Shown: piece by piece, positions 35,574 to 44,498 of the stretch | How the letters are laid out: every line of letters begins with the position of its first letter | Numbering within the stretch: the stretch's first letter is position 1 | DNA from: Sphingomonas naphthae | Lineage (GTDB): Bacteria > Pseudomonadota > Alphaproteobacteria > Sphingomonadales > Sphingomonadaceae | Reading direction: 5' to 3' | DNA: 64,000 nucleotides | Assembly: GCF_028607085.1 (NCBI RefSeq) | Contig: NZ_CP117411.1 | Location: forward strand, 1,054,001-1,118,000 | Position numbers and translations under genes: made by a program | The notes under the pieces: model-generated | Databases searched by the model: none | The model's input: the letters and a program-made list of their open reading frames with translations, nothing else | Told to the model about the DNA's origin: nothing

Positions 35574-36833
35574 ATGCGTCGCGTAGTCGTGACCGGACTG
35601 GGGCTCGTCACGCCGCTGGGTGCGGATGTCGAGACCGCCTGGGCCAACATTCTTGCGGGCAAATCCGGCGCCGGCACCATCACCCGCTTCGATCCGTCCG
35701 ATCAGATCTGCAAGATCGCGTGCGAGGTGAAGCCCGCCGACCATGAATATGGCTTCGATCCGAACAAGCGGGTGGACTACAAGGTCCAGCGCCAGGTCGA
35801 TCCGTTCATCATCTACGGCATCGACGCCGCCGGCCAGGCGCTGGAAGACGCCGGCCTGACCGAGATGAGCGAGGAGGAGCGGTTCCGCGCCGGCTGCTCG
35901 ATCGGTTCGGGCATCGGCGGCCTGCCGGGCATCGAGAGCGAATCGCTGGTGCTCGCCGCCAAGGGGCCGCGCCGCGTCTCGCCGCACTTCGTCCACGGGC
36001 GCCTCATCAACCTGATCTCGGGCCAGGTCTCGATCAAATATGGCCTGATGGGGCCGAACCACGCGGTCGTCACCGCCTGCTCGACCGGCGCGCATGCGAT
36101 CGGCGATGCCGCGCGGATGATCGCGATGGACGATGCCGACGTGATGCTGGCTGGCGGCGCCGAATGCGCCATCTGCCCGATCGGCATCGCCGGTTTCGCG
36201 CAGGCCAAGGCGCTGTCGACCCGCAACGACGAGCCCGAAAAGGCCAGCCGCCCCTATGACAAGGATCGCGACGGCTTCGTCATGGGCGAGGGCGCGGGCG
36301 TGGTGGTGCTCGAGGAATATGAGCATGCCAAGGCACGCGGCGCCAAAATCTACGCCGAGGTCGTCGGCTATGGCCTGTCGGGCGACGCCTATCATGTGAC
36401 GGCGCCGCACCCGGAAGGCTCGGGCGCGTTCCGATCGATGCAGATGGCGCTCAAGAAAGCCGGCATGGCGCCGTCCGATATCGATTACATCAACGCCCAC
36501 GGCACCTCGACCCCGATGGGCGACGAGCTGGAACTGGGCGCGGTCCGCCGCCTGTTCGGCGACGCGATCGAGACGGTGTCGATGTCCTCGACCAAATCGG
36601 CGATCGGCCATCTGCTGGGCGGCGCGGGCGCGGTCGAATCGATCTTCTGCATCCTCGCCATCCGCGACCAGATCGTTCCGCCGACGATCAACCTAGATAA
36701 CCCCAGCGACAGCTGCGTGGGCGTCGATCTGGTGCCCCACGTCGCCAAGAAGCGGCAGGTGAAGGCGGTGCTGAACAACAGCTTCGGCTTCGGTGGCACC
36801 AACGCCAGCCTGATCCTCAAGGCCGTCGACTGA
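35574..36833 (+). CDS. fabF: FabF, 3-oxoacyl-ACP synthase II
   Basis: 419-aa condensing enzyme elongating acyl-ACP with malonyl-ACP. Start [16 protein letters not shown]; catalytic Cys169 in [13 protein letters not shown], His in [11 protein letters not shown] and His in [15 protein letters not shown]-terminal [13 protein letters not shown] 35574 has AAGGAG 7 bp upstream. mltG follows after 4 bp, so they are likely cotranscribed. Confidence 0.97.
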   Translation: MRRVVVTGLGLVTPLGADVETAWANILAGKSGAGTITRFDPSDQICKIACEVKPADHEYGFDPNKRVDYKVQRQVDPFIIYGIDAAGQALEDAGLTEMSEEERFRAGCSIGSGIGGLPGIESESLVLAAKGPRRVSPHFVHGRLINLISGQVSIKYGLMGPNHAVVTACSTGAHAIGDAARMIAMDDADVMLAGGAECAICPIGIAGFAQAKALSTRNDEPEKASRPYDKDRDGFVMGEGAGVVVLEEYEHAKARGAKIYAEVVGYGLSGDAYHVTAPHPEGSGAFRSMQMALKKAGMAPSDIDYINAHGTSTPMGDELELGAVRRLFGDAIETVSMSSTKSAIGHLLGGAGAVESIFCILAIRDQIVPPTINLDNPSDSCVGVDLVPHVAKKRQVKAVLNNSFGFGGTNASLILKAVD

Positions 36834-36837
36834 CCCG

Positions 36838-37836
36838 ATGGCGCGGCGCCGCACCTCTCGCAAGGGCGCGGCCGTCGCGCTGATCGTGGCGGCGGCGCTC
36901 GTCGTCGCCGCCGCCGTCGCCGGCTATCCGGCATGGCGCGACTGGTATGGCCCCGGCCCGCTCGACGAGGCGAAGGAAGTCACTATCCCGGCCGGCTCGA
37001 CGCTGGCGGGCGCGGCGCGCGCGCTGGAGAAGGCCGGCGCGATCCGCTCGACCACGGGCTTCCTCCGCTTCGCGCGCCATCTGGGCCCGTCCAAGCCGAT
37101 CCGCGCGGGCGAGTTCGAGATTCCGGTCGAGGCGAGCGGCAAGGAAATCCTGACGCTCCTCCAGAACGGCAAGACGCTCCAGCGGCTGGTGACCATTCCC
37201 GAAGGCATGCCCTCGGTCATGGTCGTCGATCGCCTCCGCTCCGAGCCGCTGCTGGAGGGCGAGACCGACGTGCCCGAAGAGGGCAGCGTCCTGCCCGACA
37301 GCTACAGTTTCGAGAAGGGCGAAGCCCGCGCCGACGTGCTCGATCGGATGCAGGCGGCGATGACGAAGACGCTCGCCGAGCTGTGGGACAAGCGCAATCC
37401 CACCACGGTCGTCACCACCCCGCGTGAGGCGATCATCCTCGCCTCCATCGTCGAGAAGGAAACCGGCGTCGCGTCGGAACGCCGTCTGGTCGCGGCGGTC
37501 TATTCCAACCGCCTCCGCATGGGGATGCGCCTCCAGGCCGATCCGACGACGATCTACCCGATCACGAGGGGCCGCCCGCTCGGCCGCCGCATCCGCCGCT
37601 CCGAACTGAACGCGGTCAACGGCTACAACACATATGCCATGGCCGGGCTGCCGCAGGGGCCGATCGCCAATCCGGGCCGCGAATCGATCGCGGCGGTGCT
37701 CGATCCGGCGCCCAGCAAGGCGCTCTATTTCGTCGCCAGCGGCAAGGGCGGCCATGTGTTCGCCGACACGCTGGCGCAGCACAATTCCAACGTGCAGAAA
37801 TTCTACGCGCTGCGCCGCCAGCGCGGCGAGATGTAG
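36838..37836 (+). CDS. mltG: MltG, endolytic murein transglycosylase
   Basis: 332 aa. Single N-terminal TM (about 11-30), then a LysM-like region and the YceG catalytic domain with catalytic Glu206 in LASIVEKETG and the block RLQADPTTIYPITRG. MltG cleaves nascent glycan strands and sets their length. fabF-mltG adjacency is the common alphaproteobacterial arrangement. The following 101 bp hold no gene except the Shine-Dalgarno of the next small protein. Confidence 0.94.
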   Translation: MARRRTSRKGAAVALIVAAALVVAAAVAGYPAWRDWYGPGPLDEAKEVTIPAGSTLAGAARALEKAGAIRSTTGFLRFARHLGPSKPIRAGEFEIPVEASGKEILTLLQNGKTLQRLVTIPEGMPSVMVVDRLRSEPLLEGETDVPEEGSVLPDSYSFEKGEARADVLDRMQAAMTKTLAELWDKRNPTTVVTTPREAIILASIVEKETGVASERRLVAAVYSNRLRMGMRLQADPTTIYPITRGRPLGRRIRRSELNAVNGYNTYAMAGLPQGPIANPGRESIAAVLDPAPSKALYFVASGKGGHVFADTLAQHNSNVQKFYALRRQRGEM

Positions 37837-37937
37837 CGGGAAATCGTCGGGCGGAGCTGATCCGCCCGATTGTTATGGCTCCGTTTCGCGCGCTTTGCGT
37901 TTGTGTGCCGTAACCGGCTCACACGGAAGGACCATCC

Positions 37938-38156
37938 ATGGCCAGCGAAGCGATCACCCCCGTTACCGACACCACCACGACGGCCGAGCCCACGGCCGCC
38001 GAGCAGAAGATCGCGGCCGCCCGCGACGCGCTGCTGGCGAAATCCGCCCCGCTGATCGAGCAGGCCAAGGGCTTCGCCAAGGCCCGCCCGTTCGCCACGG
38101 CGGCGCTGGCGGGTGTGCTGGGGATCGCGTTCCTGAACACGCTGCGGGGGAAGTAA
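37938..38156 (+). CDS. small alanine-rich protein with C-terminal membrane helix (72 aa)
   Basis: Not recognised with certainty. A charged, Ala- and Thr-rich helix (about 18-48, AAEQKIAAARDALLAK) is followed by one hydrophobic segment (about 52-68, FATAALAGVLGIAFLNTL) and RGK. This layout resembles DUF883/ElaB-like tail-anchored proteins. GGAAGG 7 bp before ATG 37938 supports translation. It stands alone before a palindromic repeat. Confidence 0.65.
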   Translation: MASEAITPVTDTTTTAEPTAAEQKIAAARDALLAKSAPLIEQAKGFAKARPFATAALAGVLGIAFLNTLRGK

Positions 38157-38169
38157 ACTTCAAGCAAAC

Positions 38170-38259
38170 CCGTCACCCCGGCGAAGGCCGGGGTCTCAGG
38201 AGGCTCGGGGCAACGGTTCCGCACATCGCCTGAGACCCCGGCCTCCGCCGGGGTGACGG
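38170..38259. repeat. perfect or near-perfect inverted repeat, CCGTCACCCCGGCGAAGG family
   Basis: CCGTCACCCCGGCGAAGGCC (from 38170) with GGGGTCTCAGG mirrors CCTGAGACCCCGGCCTCCGC with CGGGGTGACGG (to 38259); about 31 bp per arm with one mismatch. It lies between the small membrane-protein gene and the convergent argC gene. Confidence 0.9.
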
Positions 38260-38276
38260 TTATTTGCGAGGGGCGA

Positions 38277-39215
38277 TTACAGCTTCAACCCCGCCGCCTC
38301 GTCAAAGCCCGCCATGATGTTGAGGTTCTGCACGGCAGCCCCCCCCGCGCCCTTGCCGAGATTGTCCAGCGCCGCCACCAGCCGCGCCTGACCCGCCGCC
38401 TCGTCGCCATAGACGAACAGATCGAGCCGATCCGTTCCCGCCGCCTGCTCGATATCCAGCGAGGTCGGCGCATCGCCCACCACGCGCACCAGCGGGCGCC
38501 CGCGATAGGCCTCGTGCAGCGCCTCGCGCATCGCCGCCAGGCTGGCGCCGGCGGGCAGCAGGTGCATGTGCAGCGGCACCTCGACGATCATGCCCCGATA
38601 GGTCCGCGCCACTGCCGGCGCGAAGATCGGCGGATGGGCAAGTCCCGCATGGCCCTGCATCTCGGGCACATGCTTGTGCCCCAGCGACAGCGCATAGGCG
38701 CGGAAGGCGGTGTCGGTGGCGCCGGCGATCGCCCGGTCCTCGAACTGCGCGATCATCGCCTTGCCGCCGCCCGAATAGCCCGACGTGGCCGAGACGGTTG
38801 CGGGATAGTCCGCCGGGATCAGCCCCGCGCGCACCAGCGGGCGCACCAGCCCCAGAAAGCCCGTTGGGTAGCAGCCGGGGTTCGACACGCGGGTCGACGC
38901 CTCGATCTCCGCCGTCCGGCCCGGCTCGATCTCGGGAAAGCCATAGGCCCAGCCGGCGGCGGTGCGGTGCGCGGTCGAGGCGTCGATCACCTTGGTGGTG
39001 TCGTTTTCGATCAGCGCCACCGCCTCGCGCGCGGCGTCGTCGGGCAGGCACAGGATCACCACGTCAGCCGCGTTGAGCGCCTCGGCGCGGGCGGCGGCCT
39101 CCTTGCGGCGCGCGTCGGGGATGGTCAGCAAAGCGATGTCCGTGCGGCCGGCCAGCCGGTCGCGGATTTCGAGGCCGGTGGTGCCGGCGGCGCCGTCGAT
39201 GAAAACCTTCACCAT
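38277..39215 (-). CDS. argC: ArgC, N-acetyl-gamma-glutamyl-phosphate reductase (type 2)
   Basis: 312 aa. Reduces N-acetyl-glutamyl phosphate to the semialdehyde in arginine synthesis, with NADPH. N-terminal VFIDGAAGTTG (4-14) binds the cofactor; the active-site Cys115 is in SNPGCYPTG; GLAHPPIFAPAV and VEVPLHMHLL are characteristic of the shorter type-2 enzymes. ATG 39215 lies 2 bp after the NlpC gene stop, so the two are cotranscribed. Confidence 0.94.
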   Translation of the reverse strand: MVKVFIDGAAGTTGLEIRDRLAGRTDIALLTIPDARRKEAAARAEALNAADVVILCLPDDAAREAVALIENDTTKVIDASTAHRTAAGWAYGFPEIEPGRTAEIEASTRVSNPGCYPTGFLGLVRPLVRAGLIPADYPATVSATSGYSGGGKAMIAQFEDRAIAGATDTAFRAYALSLGHKHVPEMQGHAGLAHPPIFAPAVARTYRGMIVEVPLHMHLLPAGASLAAMREALHEAYRGRPLVRVVGDAPTSLDIEQAAGTDRLDLFVYGDEAAGQARLVAALDNLGKGAGGAAVQNLNIMAGFDEAAGLKL

Positions 39216-39217
39216 CT

Positions 39218-40156
39218 CTAGTCGATCCTTCTGCGCGCGACGATCGGCCGGGTTTCGCCCGCCTCCTCCAGTCTCGCGATCACGTCGGCGAGCGGCTCGA
39301 TCACCGTCGCCATCCAAAATGCGTTGGCGTGGAGCAACCGCGCCCCATCCGCCATCAGCCCGACATGGCCGGGAAAGAAGATAATATCGCCTCGTCGGAG
39401 TGCATCCCCCTCGGCGATCTCGCGCCCCAGACCGCGCTGCTGGTCGCTGTCGCGCGGCGCCAGGATGCCCGACAGGCCGAGCGCCACCTGCACCAGCCCG
39501 GAGCAATCGATGCCGCCGGCGCCGCGCCCGCCCCACAGATAGGGCGCGCCGATCAGCCGCTCGGCCACCGCGACCGGATCGGGCGAAACCTCGTCCACCG
39601 CCGCCACATGGCGCAAGTGCAGATAGCCTTGCGCCACCTTCAGGAACGCGCCCTCGGCCTCGCCGCATAGCCGCGCGCCGATCGGCAGGCTCGTCACCAC
39701 GGCCGTCTTGATCGCCGGCCCGGCGAACACCGGCGCCAGCGGGGCGGTGACGACATGGTTCGCCTCCGCCTCGATCGCGCCCAGCGCCGCGACCGGCAGG
39801 TAGCCGACATAATGATCGTGCAGGCCATAGCCCCAGGCCCAGCCGCCGGTCACGTCCAGCACGGCGAAACCCTCGCCCTGCTTGAGCTGCGATACGGCGG
39901 TGGCGGATCCGTCGGCGGCCCCGCTCAGCGGCACGCTGGCCGCCTCGACGCGGCAGGGGTGGGGCAGGGCATAATGCGGCGCGAACAGCATACCGGCCAG
40001 CGCCGCGTCGGCCAGATCGGGCCGGATCGCGTTGGTGCGCGGGTCGAGAGCCCGCGTGGGGCCGGTCAGCCGAAAGCGGTCAACCGGCGGCCGGGCGGGG
40101 GCGGCGGGAAAGCGGATCGGGGACTTCGCCCTCGATGAGGCCTCCGAAGAGCTCAA
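39218..40156 (-). CDS. NlpC/P60 family cell-wall hydrolase with SH3 domains (start uncertain)
   Basis: About 312 aa if started at TTG 40156. Two SH3-like stretches (around GEGFAVLDVTGGWAWGYGLHD and PIGARLC) precede the papain-like NlpC domain with catalytic Cys in GAGGIDCSGLV and His in FPGHVGLM, then HANAFWM. It cuts D-Glu-meso-DAP bonds of peptidoglycan peptides. The conserved part of related proteins begins near DRFRLTGPTR, just after the MarR stop, but no ATG, GTG or TTG lies there; the nearest starts upstream are TTG 40156 and ATG 40195, inside the MarR gene. The predicted start is therefore doubtful. Confidence 0.78.
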   Translation of the reverse strand: MSSSEASSRAKSPIRFPAAPARPPVDRFRLTGPTRALDPRTNAIRPDLADAALAGMLFAPHYALPHPCRVEAASVPLSGAADGSATAVSQLKQGEGFAVLDVTGGWAWGYGLHDHYVGYLPVAALGAIEAEANHVVTAPLAPVFAGPAIKTAVVTSLPIGARLCGEAEGAFLKVAQGYLHLRHVAAVDEVSPDPVAVAERLIGAPYLWGGRGAGGIDCSGLVQVALGLSGILAPRDSDQQRGLGREIAEGDALRRGDIIFFPGHVGLMADGARLLHANAFWMATVIEPLADVIARLEEAGETRPIVARRRID

Positions 40157-40442
40157 GAAAGTCCGTCCCCTTGTCCGTAGACGCCACGAAAACATTGCGC
40201 CGGTCGGCCTCGTCGCGTTCGCGCCGCAGATAGCCGAGCGCACCCAACGTATTCAAGGCGCGTGTGACAACGGGTTTGGATACCCCGAGGTTCTGCGCCA
40301 GGCCGCGCACCGTATGCGGGCCGGGCGTCATGTAAACGAGCAGGAGCAGCGCCATCTGCCGGTTGGTCAGATCGGGCTTGCCCGAGCGGACATAGCCCAC
40401 CAGCGTCTGCATCCAACTACCAAGCGACCCATCGTGGATCAT
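40080..40442 (-). CDS. MarR-family transcriptional regulator
   Basis: 120 aa winged-helix protein. DNA-recognition helix in VRGLAQNLGVSKPVVTRALNTLGALGY, followed by the wing RRERDEADRRNVFVAST. Start ATG 40442 with GAGAGG upstream. It is shorter than classical MarR (140-150 aa). It overlaps the start region of the NlpC gene, and with argC forms a three-gene transcription unit. Regulated target unknown. The 130 bp upstream, to 40572, contains nothing else recognised. Confidence 0.83.
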   Translation of the reverse strand: MIHDGSLGSWMQTLVGYVRSGKPDLTNRQMALLLLVYMTPGPHTVRGLAQNLGVSKPVVTRALNTLGALGYLRRERDEADRRNVFVASTDKGTDFLELFGGLIEGEVPDPLSRRPRPAAG

Positions 40443-40572
40443 ATGCGCCTCTCTAACCTGGACCGGCTTCTTCCTCCGGGGGCGGAGAAGAGCCTGCTAG
40501 GATCGAAAAACACCTGAACAGCGCGATCGTTTCATTGGCGGCGCGATTGGCTGGTCGCGGGCTACGACCGGC

Positions 40573-41955
40573 TCAGCCCGCGAAGCGCCGTTTGAGCATT
40601 TCCCACGCCGCGCGCAGCGCCAGCGCCTCGCCGCCTTTGGGTCGTCCCGGCTTGGCCGTCGGCATCCAGGCGAAGGTGTCGAAATGCACCCAGGGCAGCC
40701 CGGCGGGCACGAATTCCTGAAGGAACACCGCCGCCGTGATCGCGCCCGCGAAGCCGCCGGAGCCGGCGTTGTTGATGTCGGCGATGTCCGATTTCAGCAT
40801 GTCGCGATAGGGCTTCCAAAGCGGCAGCCGCCACACCGGATCGCTCACCGCATCGCCCGCCGCGACCAGATCGGCCGCCAGCGCGTCGTCGTTGGCGAAC
40901 AAGGCCGGCAGGTCCGGCCCCAGCGCCACCCGCGCCGCGCCGGTCAGGGTCGCGAAATCGATCAGCAGGGCGGGCTTGTCCTCGGCCGCGTGGGTGATCG
41001 CGTCGCCCAGCACCAGCCGGCCCTCGGCGTCGGTGTTGCCGATCTCGACATGCAGTCCGCTGCGCGCCGTCAGCACGTCGCCGGGGCGGAAGGCGTCGCC
41101 GGCGATCGCATTCTCCACCGCCGGGATCAGCAGGTGGAGCCGCACCGCCAGCCCCGCGCCCATCACCAGCCCGGCCAGCGCCAGCGCGTGCGCCGCGCCA
41201 CCCATGTCCTTCTTCATCAGCAGCATCCCCGCCGCCGGCTTGATATCGAGCCCGCCCGAATCGAAGCACACGCCCTTGCCGACGATCGCGAGGCGCGGAT
41301 GCGCCGGGTCGCCCCATGTCAGCTCGATCAGGCGCGGCGCGCGGGCGCGGACGGCGGCGCGGCCGACCGCGTGGATCATCGGATAGCCCTGCTCCAGCGC
41401 ATCGCCCTGCGTTACGGTCACCGTGCCGCCATGCGCCTTGGCGACCGCCTCCACCGCGCCCTGCAACTCGGCCGGCCCCATGTCGGCGGGCGGCGTATCG
41501 ACCAGATCGCGCACCAGCGCGACCGCCTGGGCGACCCGCACCACGCCATCGATCGCCGCCGGCTCGCGGGTCAGCAATATGCGGGGCGAGGCGGGGTCGG
41601 GCTTCCTGCGATAGCGATCGAAGCGGTGCTGGGCGAGCAGCCAGCCGAGCGCGGCGGCCCCCGGCGCGCCCTCCTTCAGCCGATAGGTGCCGGCGGGCAG
41701 CTTGGCGCAGACGGCGGCCAGATCCCACGGGCCGTTCTCCTCGGCCATGCCGATCGCGGCGCTCCACTCGCCCTTGTCGCCCGGCAGGATCACGATCTCC
41801 CCCGCCTTTGCCCTGAACCGCGCCGCCGCGACCAGCGCGCGCACGCCCTCGGGCTGGCCGGCGAGCCACCCGTCGAGCCCGGCCTTGCCCAGCGGCAGCA
41901 ACGTCCGGGCATCCTGCCCGCGATCGGCGATGAGGAGAGAGGCGAAATCGGTCAT
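40573..41955 (-). CDS. leucyl aminopeptidase family protein (M17, PepA-like)
   Basis: 460-aa cytosolic di-metal aminopeptidase. The two-metal site is in VGKGVCFDSGGLDIKP and IGNTDAEGRLVLGDA (the NTDAEGRL signature of M17), with KKDMGGAA between. The N-terminal domain of about 150 residues is divergent from E. coli PepA. It removes N-terminal residues from peptides. Start ATG 41955; no operon partner is clear, with 34 bp to the beta-lactamase gene. Confidence 0.9.
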   Translation of the reverse strand: MTDFASLLIADRGQDARTLLPLGKAGLDGWLAGQPEGVRALVAAARFRAKAGEIVILPGDKGEWSAAIGMAEENGPWDLAAVCAKLPAGTYRLKEGAPGAAALGWLLAQHRFDRYRRKPDPASPRILLTREPAAIDGVVRVAQAVALVRDLVDTPPADMGPAELQGAVEAVAKAHGGTVTVTQGDALEQGYPMIHAVGRAAVRARAPRLIELTWGDPAHPRLAIVGKGVCFDSGGLDIKPAAGMLLMKKDMGGAAHALALAGLVMGAGLAVRLHLLIPAVENAIAGDAFRPGDVLTARSGLHVEIGNTDAEGRLVLGDAITHAAEDKPALLIDFATLTGAARVALGPDLPALFANDDALAADLVAAGDAVSDPVWRLPLWKPYRDMLKSDIADINNAGSGGFAGAITAAVFLQEFVPAGLPWVHFDTFAWMPTAKPGRPKGGEALALRAAWEMLKRRFAG

Positions 41956-41989
41956 GGCGTCAGCGGATGCGGCATGTGTGGACTATTGT

Positions 41990-43084
41990 CTACGGCTTCA
42001 CCGCCACCCCATGCGCGCCGATCACCGCGCGGGTCACGTTCTGCATCATCTGCATTCGCTGCCACACCGCCAGCCGCGTGCTGGCGATCATTACCGCGAC
42101 CGAATAGGTGCGGCCATCGGGCGCGGTCAGGATGGCCACGTCGTTATAGCCGGTGCCGGTGCCGCCCAGATCCTGCCCCGTGCCTGTCTTGTGGGCGAAG
42201 GCCCAATCCTCGTCGATGCCGCCCTTCAGGCGCTTCGGGCCGGTCTTGCTCTGCGCCATCGTGCTCAGCAGCAGCTGGGTCGAGGCGGGGGAGAGCAATT
42301 CGGTCTTGCGCAGCTTCGCCAGCGCGGCGGTGATGCCGTCGGGCTCGGCGCCGTCGATCGGATCGGCGAGATAGCGGTCGAGCGCCGCCTGGCGCTGCGC
42401 CAGCGGCAGCGCGGCGCGGGCCGCCTCGAAGCCGCGACCGAGGCCGCCCATCGACTGTTTCCACGTCAGTCCGGCGGTCTGCGCCTGCAACAATCGCTCG
42501 CCGGGGCCGAAGCGGATGCCGCCGATACCCTTGGCCAGCATCATCGCCCGCACCGAATCCGGCCCGCCGACGAGCCGCAGTAGCGCGTCGTTGGCGGTAT
42601 TGTCGCTCTGCGTCATCGCGCGGGTGAACAGGTCGCGTACCGTGGTGGTATAGCCGCTCGCGCCGACCAGCGCGGCGATCGGCTGGTGGAACAGGGTTAG
42701 ATCCTCGCGCCGGATCGTGACCGGCTGGTCGAGCCGCACCGTGCCGCGATCGATCCGGTCGAGCAGGGTGATCGCCACCCACAGCTTGGACACGCTCTGC
42801 TGCGGGAAGCGCGCGGTGCCGTTGAACGACACGATCCAGCCCGCCTGGATATCGCGCACCGAAATGCCCACCCGGCCGGCGAACCCGCGCCCCAGTTCGG
42901 CGATGCGCGTGGCCAGCATCGCCGGCGGCTGGGGCGTGGCGCCGGGCGGCACCACCACCGGCACCGCCACCTTGACCGGCGCGGTCGCGGCGGGAAGCGG
43001 GGCTTTGGCGGAGGGGGTGACGCAGGCGGACAGGAGCAGGGGAAGGGCAAAGGCGGCCAGCCGGCCGAAGCGCGATATCGTCAA
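41990..43084 (-). CDS. class A beta-lactamase-related lipoprotein
   Basis: 364 aa. A lipobox LLSAC at 17-21 predicts outer-membrane or periplasmic lipid anchoring. Catalytic set: Ser97-x-x-Lys100 (SVSK), Ser160-Asp161-Asn162 (SDN), Glu196 aligned to Glu166, and Lys299-Thr300-Gly301 (KTG). Position 170 (usually Asn) is Gln200. An insertion of about 35 residues follows the omega loop. Very likely an active serine hydrolase; whether it hydrolyses beta-lactams clinically or serves peptidoglycan metabolism cannot be said. Confidence 0.82.
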   Translation of the reverse strand: MTISRFGRLAAFALPLLLSACVTPSAKAPLPAATAPVKVAVPVVVPPGATPQPPAMLATRIAELGRGFAGRVGISVRDIQAGWIVSFNGTARFPQQSVSKLWVAITLLDRIDRGTVRLDQPVTIRREDLTLFHQPIAALVGASGYTTTVRDLFTRAMTQSDNTANDALLRLVGGPDSVRAMMLAKGIGGIRFGPGERLLQAQTAGLTWKQSMGGLGRGFEAARAALPLAQRQAALDRYLADPIDGAEPDGITAALAKLRKTELLSPASTQLLLSTMAQSKTGPKRLKGGIDEDWAFAHKTGTGQDLGGTGTGYNDVAILTAPDGRTYSVAVMIASTRLAVWQRMQMMQNVTRAVIGAHGVAVKP

Positions 43085-43179
43085 GGCATCCCCCGATTAT
43101 TCGCTCGTTTTCTTAGCGACTTGCACGGGAAGCGCACTGTCCGCCGGTCGCGCTACAGCCCCATCCTGCCGCACGGCGC

Positions 43180-44472
43180 CTACCGGTTCCAGTCCTTCGC
43201 CAGATGGCGCGAGGCCAGACCCATCAGCAATGCCGCCAGCAGGTAGAATACGAGCACGCACAGGATCGAATAGCGCAGCGCATCGTCGCCGAACTGCGGG
43301 CCGAGCTTGTCGGAGATGAAGCCGATGATGAGCGGCCCGAGACCGATGCCGATCAGATTGTTGACGAACAGGAAGGTCGCCGAGGCGGTCGCCCGCATCG
43401 ACGGCGGCACCAGATGCTGGACGGCGGTGATGACCGGCCCCAGCCACACCAAGGCCAGCGCCACCGGCACCACGAACAGCAGGATGGTGACGGGCAGATT
43501 GTGGACGAGCAGCCCCGTCACGTAGAAGGGCACCGCGATCAGATAGGCGATCGCCGGCACCCGGCCGTAGGCGGCGGGGTTCGACGGGCCGAGCCTGTCG
43601 CCCAGCCAGCCGCCGGCCCACACGCCCGCGACGCCGCCGACGAAGGTGATCCCGCCGACGATCTGCGACACGGTGATCGGCGCCAGCGCGAAGGTGCGGG
43701 CGAAGAAGGAGACCGTCCAGAACAGCATTCCGTAGCCGACGATCGAGCTGCACGAGGCGCCGAACGCCAGCAGCCAGAAGCTCGGCTTGCGGCGGAGCAG
43801 CGCCAGCACCGCGCGAAAGGGCGGCGCCTCCGCGCTCGGCTGCGGCGGATCGAAGCGGCCGCGCGCCGGCTCCTTCACCACCAGCCGGAAGATCGGCGCC
43901 AGCACCAGCCCGGCCAGCCCGACGCTCACGAACGCCACCCGCCAGTCCACCGTCGCCGCGATCCAGCCGCCGAGCAGGATGCCCAGCGCCGATCCGAGCG
44001 GGATGCCCAGCGAATAGAAGGCCATCGCCTTGGCACGGCTCGAGCGAGGGAAATAATCGGCGATCAGCGCATAGGTCGGCGCGACCCCGCCGGCCTCGCC
44101 CACGCCCACGCCGAGGCGGGCAAGGAACAGCTGCCAGAAATTGCCCGCCGCCCCGCACATAGCGGTGAACAGGCTCCACAGGGCCAGGCTGATGGTGATG
44201 ATCGCGGTGCGGCTCTTGCGGTCGGCCAGCCAAGCGATCGGGATGCCGAGCGCGGTGTAGAAGAGAGCGAAGGCGATGCCCGAGAGCAGCCCCAGCTGCG
44301 TGTCGGTCAGCTGGAATTCTTCCTTGATCGGCAGCGCGAGGATGCCGAGGATCTGCCGGTCGATGAAGTTGAACGTATAGACCAGCAGCAGCATCACGAG
44401 CACAAGCCCGCGATAGCCCGCGCTCTCGATCCGTCTCCCGCCCGTATCCGTCGCCGCTGTCTCGCCCGCCAT
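43180..44472 (-). CDS. MFS transporter of the Spinster (Spns) family
   Basis: About 430 aa, 12 TM helices. Hallmarks: TFNFIDRQILGILALPIKEEF in TM1, IAWLADRKSRTAII loop, GVGVGEAGGVAPTYALIADYFPRSSRAKAMAF, common in sphingomonad Spinster-like carriers. Substrate unknown (lipid or organic acid). Two ATGs 6 bp apart; the second (44472) has better Shine-Dalgarno spacing. It lies 26 bp after the phytochrome gene and may be co-transcribed with it. Confidence 0.86.
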   Translation of the reverse strand: MAGETAATDTGGRRIESAGYRGLVLVMLLLVYTFNFIDRQILGILALPIKEEFQLTDTQLGLLSGIAFALFYTALGIPIAWLADRKSRTAIITISLALWSLFTAMCGAAGNFWQLFLARLGVGVGEAGGVAPTYALIADYFPRSSRAKAMAFYSLGIPLGSALGILLGGWIAATVDWRVAFVSVGLAGLVLAPIFRLVVKEPARGRFDPPQPSAEAPPFRAVLALLRRKPSFWLLAFGASCSSIVGYGMLFWTVSFFARTFALAPITVSQIVGGITFVGGVAGVWAGGWLGDRLGPSNPAAYGRVPAIAYLIAVPFYVTGLLVHNLPVTILLFVVPVALALVWLGPVITAVQHLVPPSMRATASATFLFVNNLIGIGLGPLIIGFISDKLGPQFGDDALRYSILCVLVFYLLAALLMGLASRHLAKDWNR

Positions 44473-44498
44473 CGCCATCCGCCTCTTATCGTTGGCGG

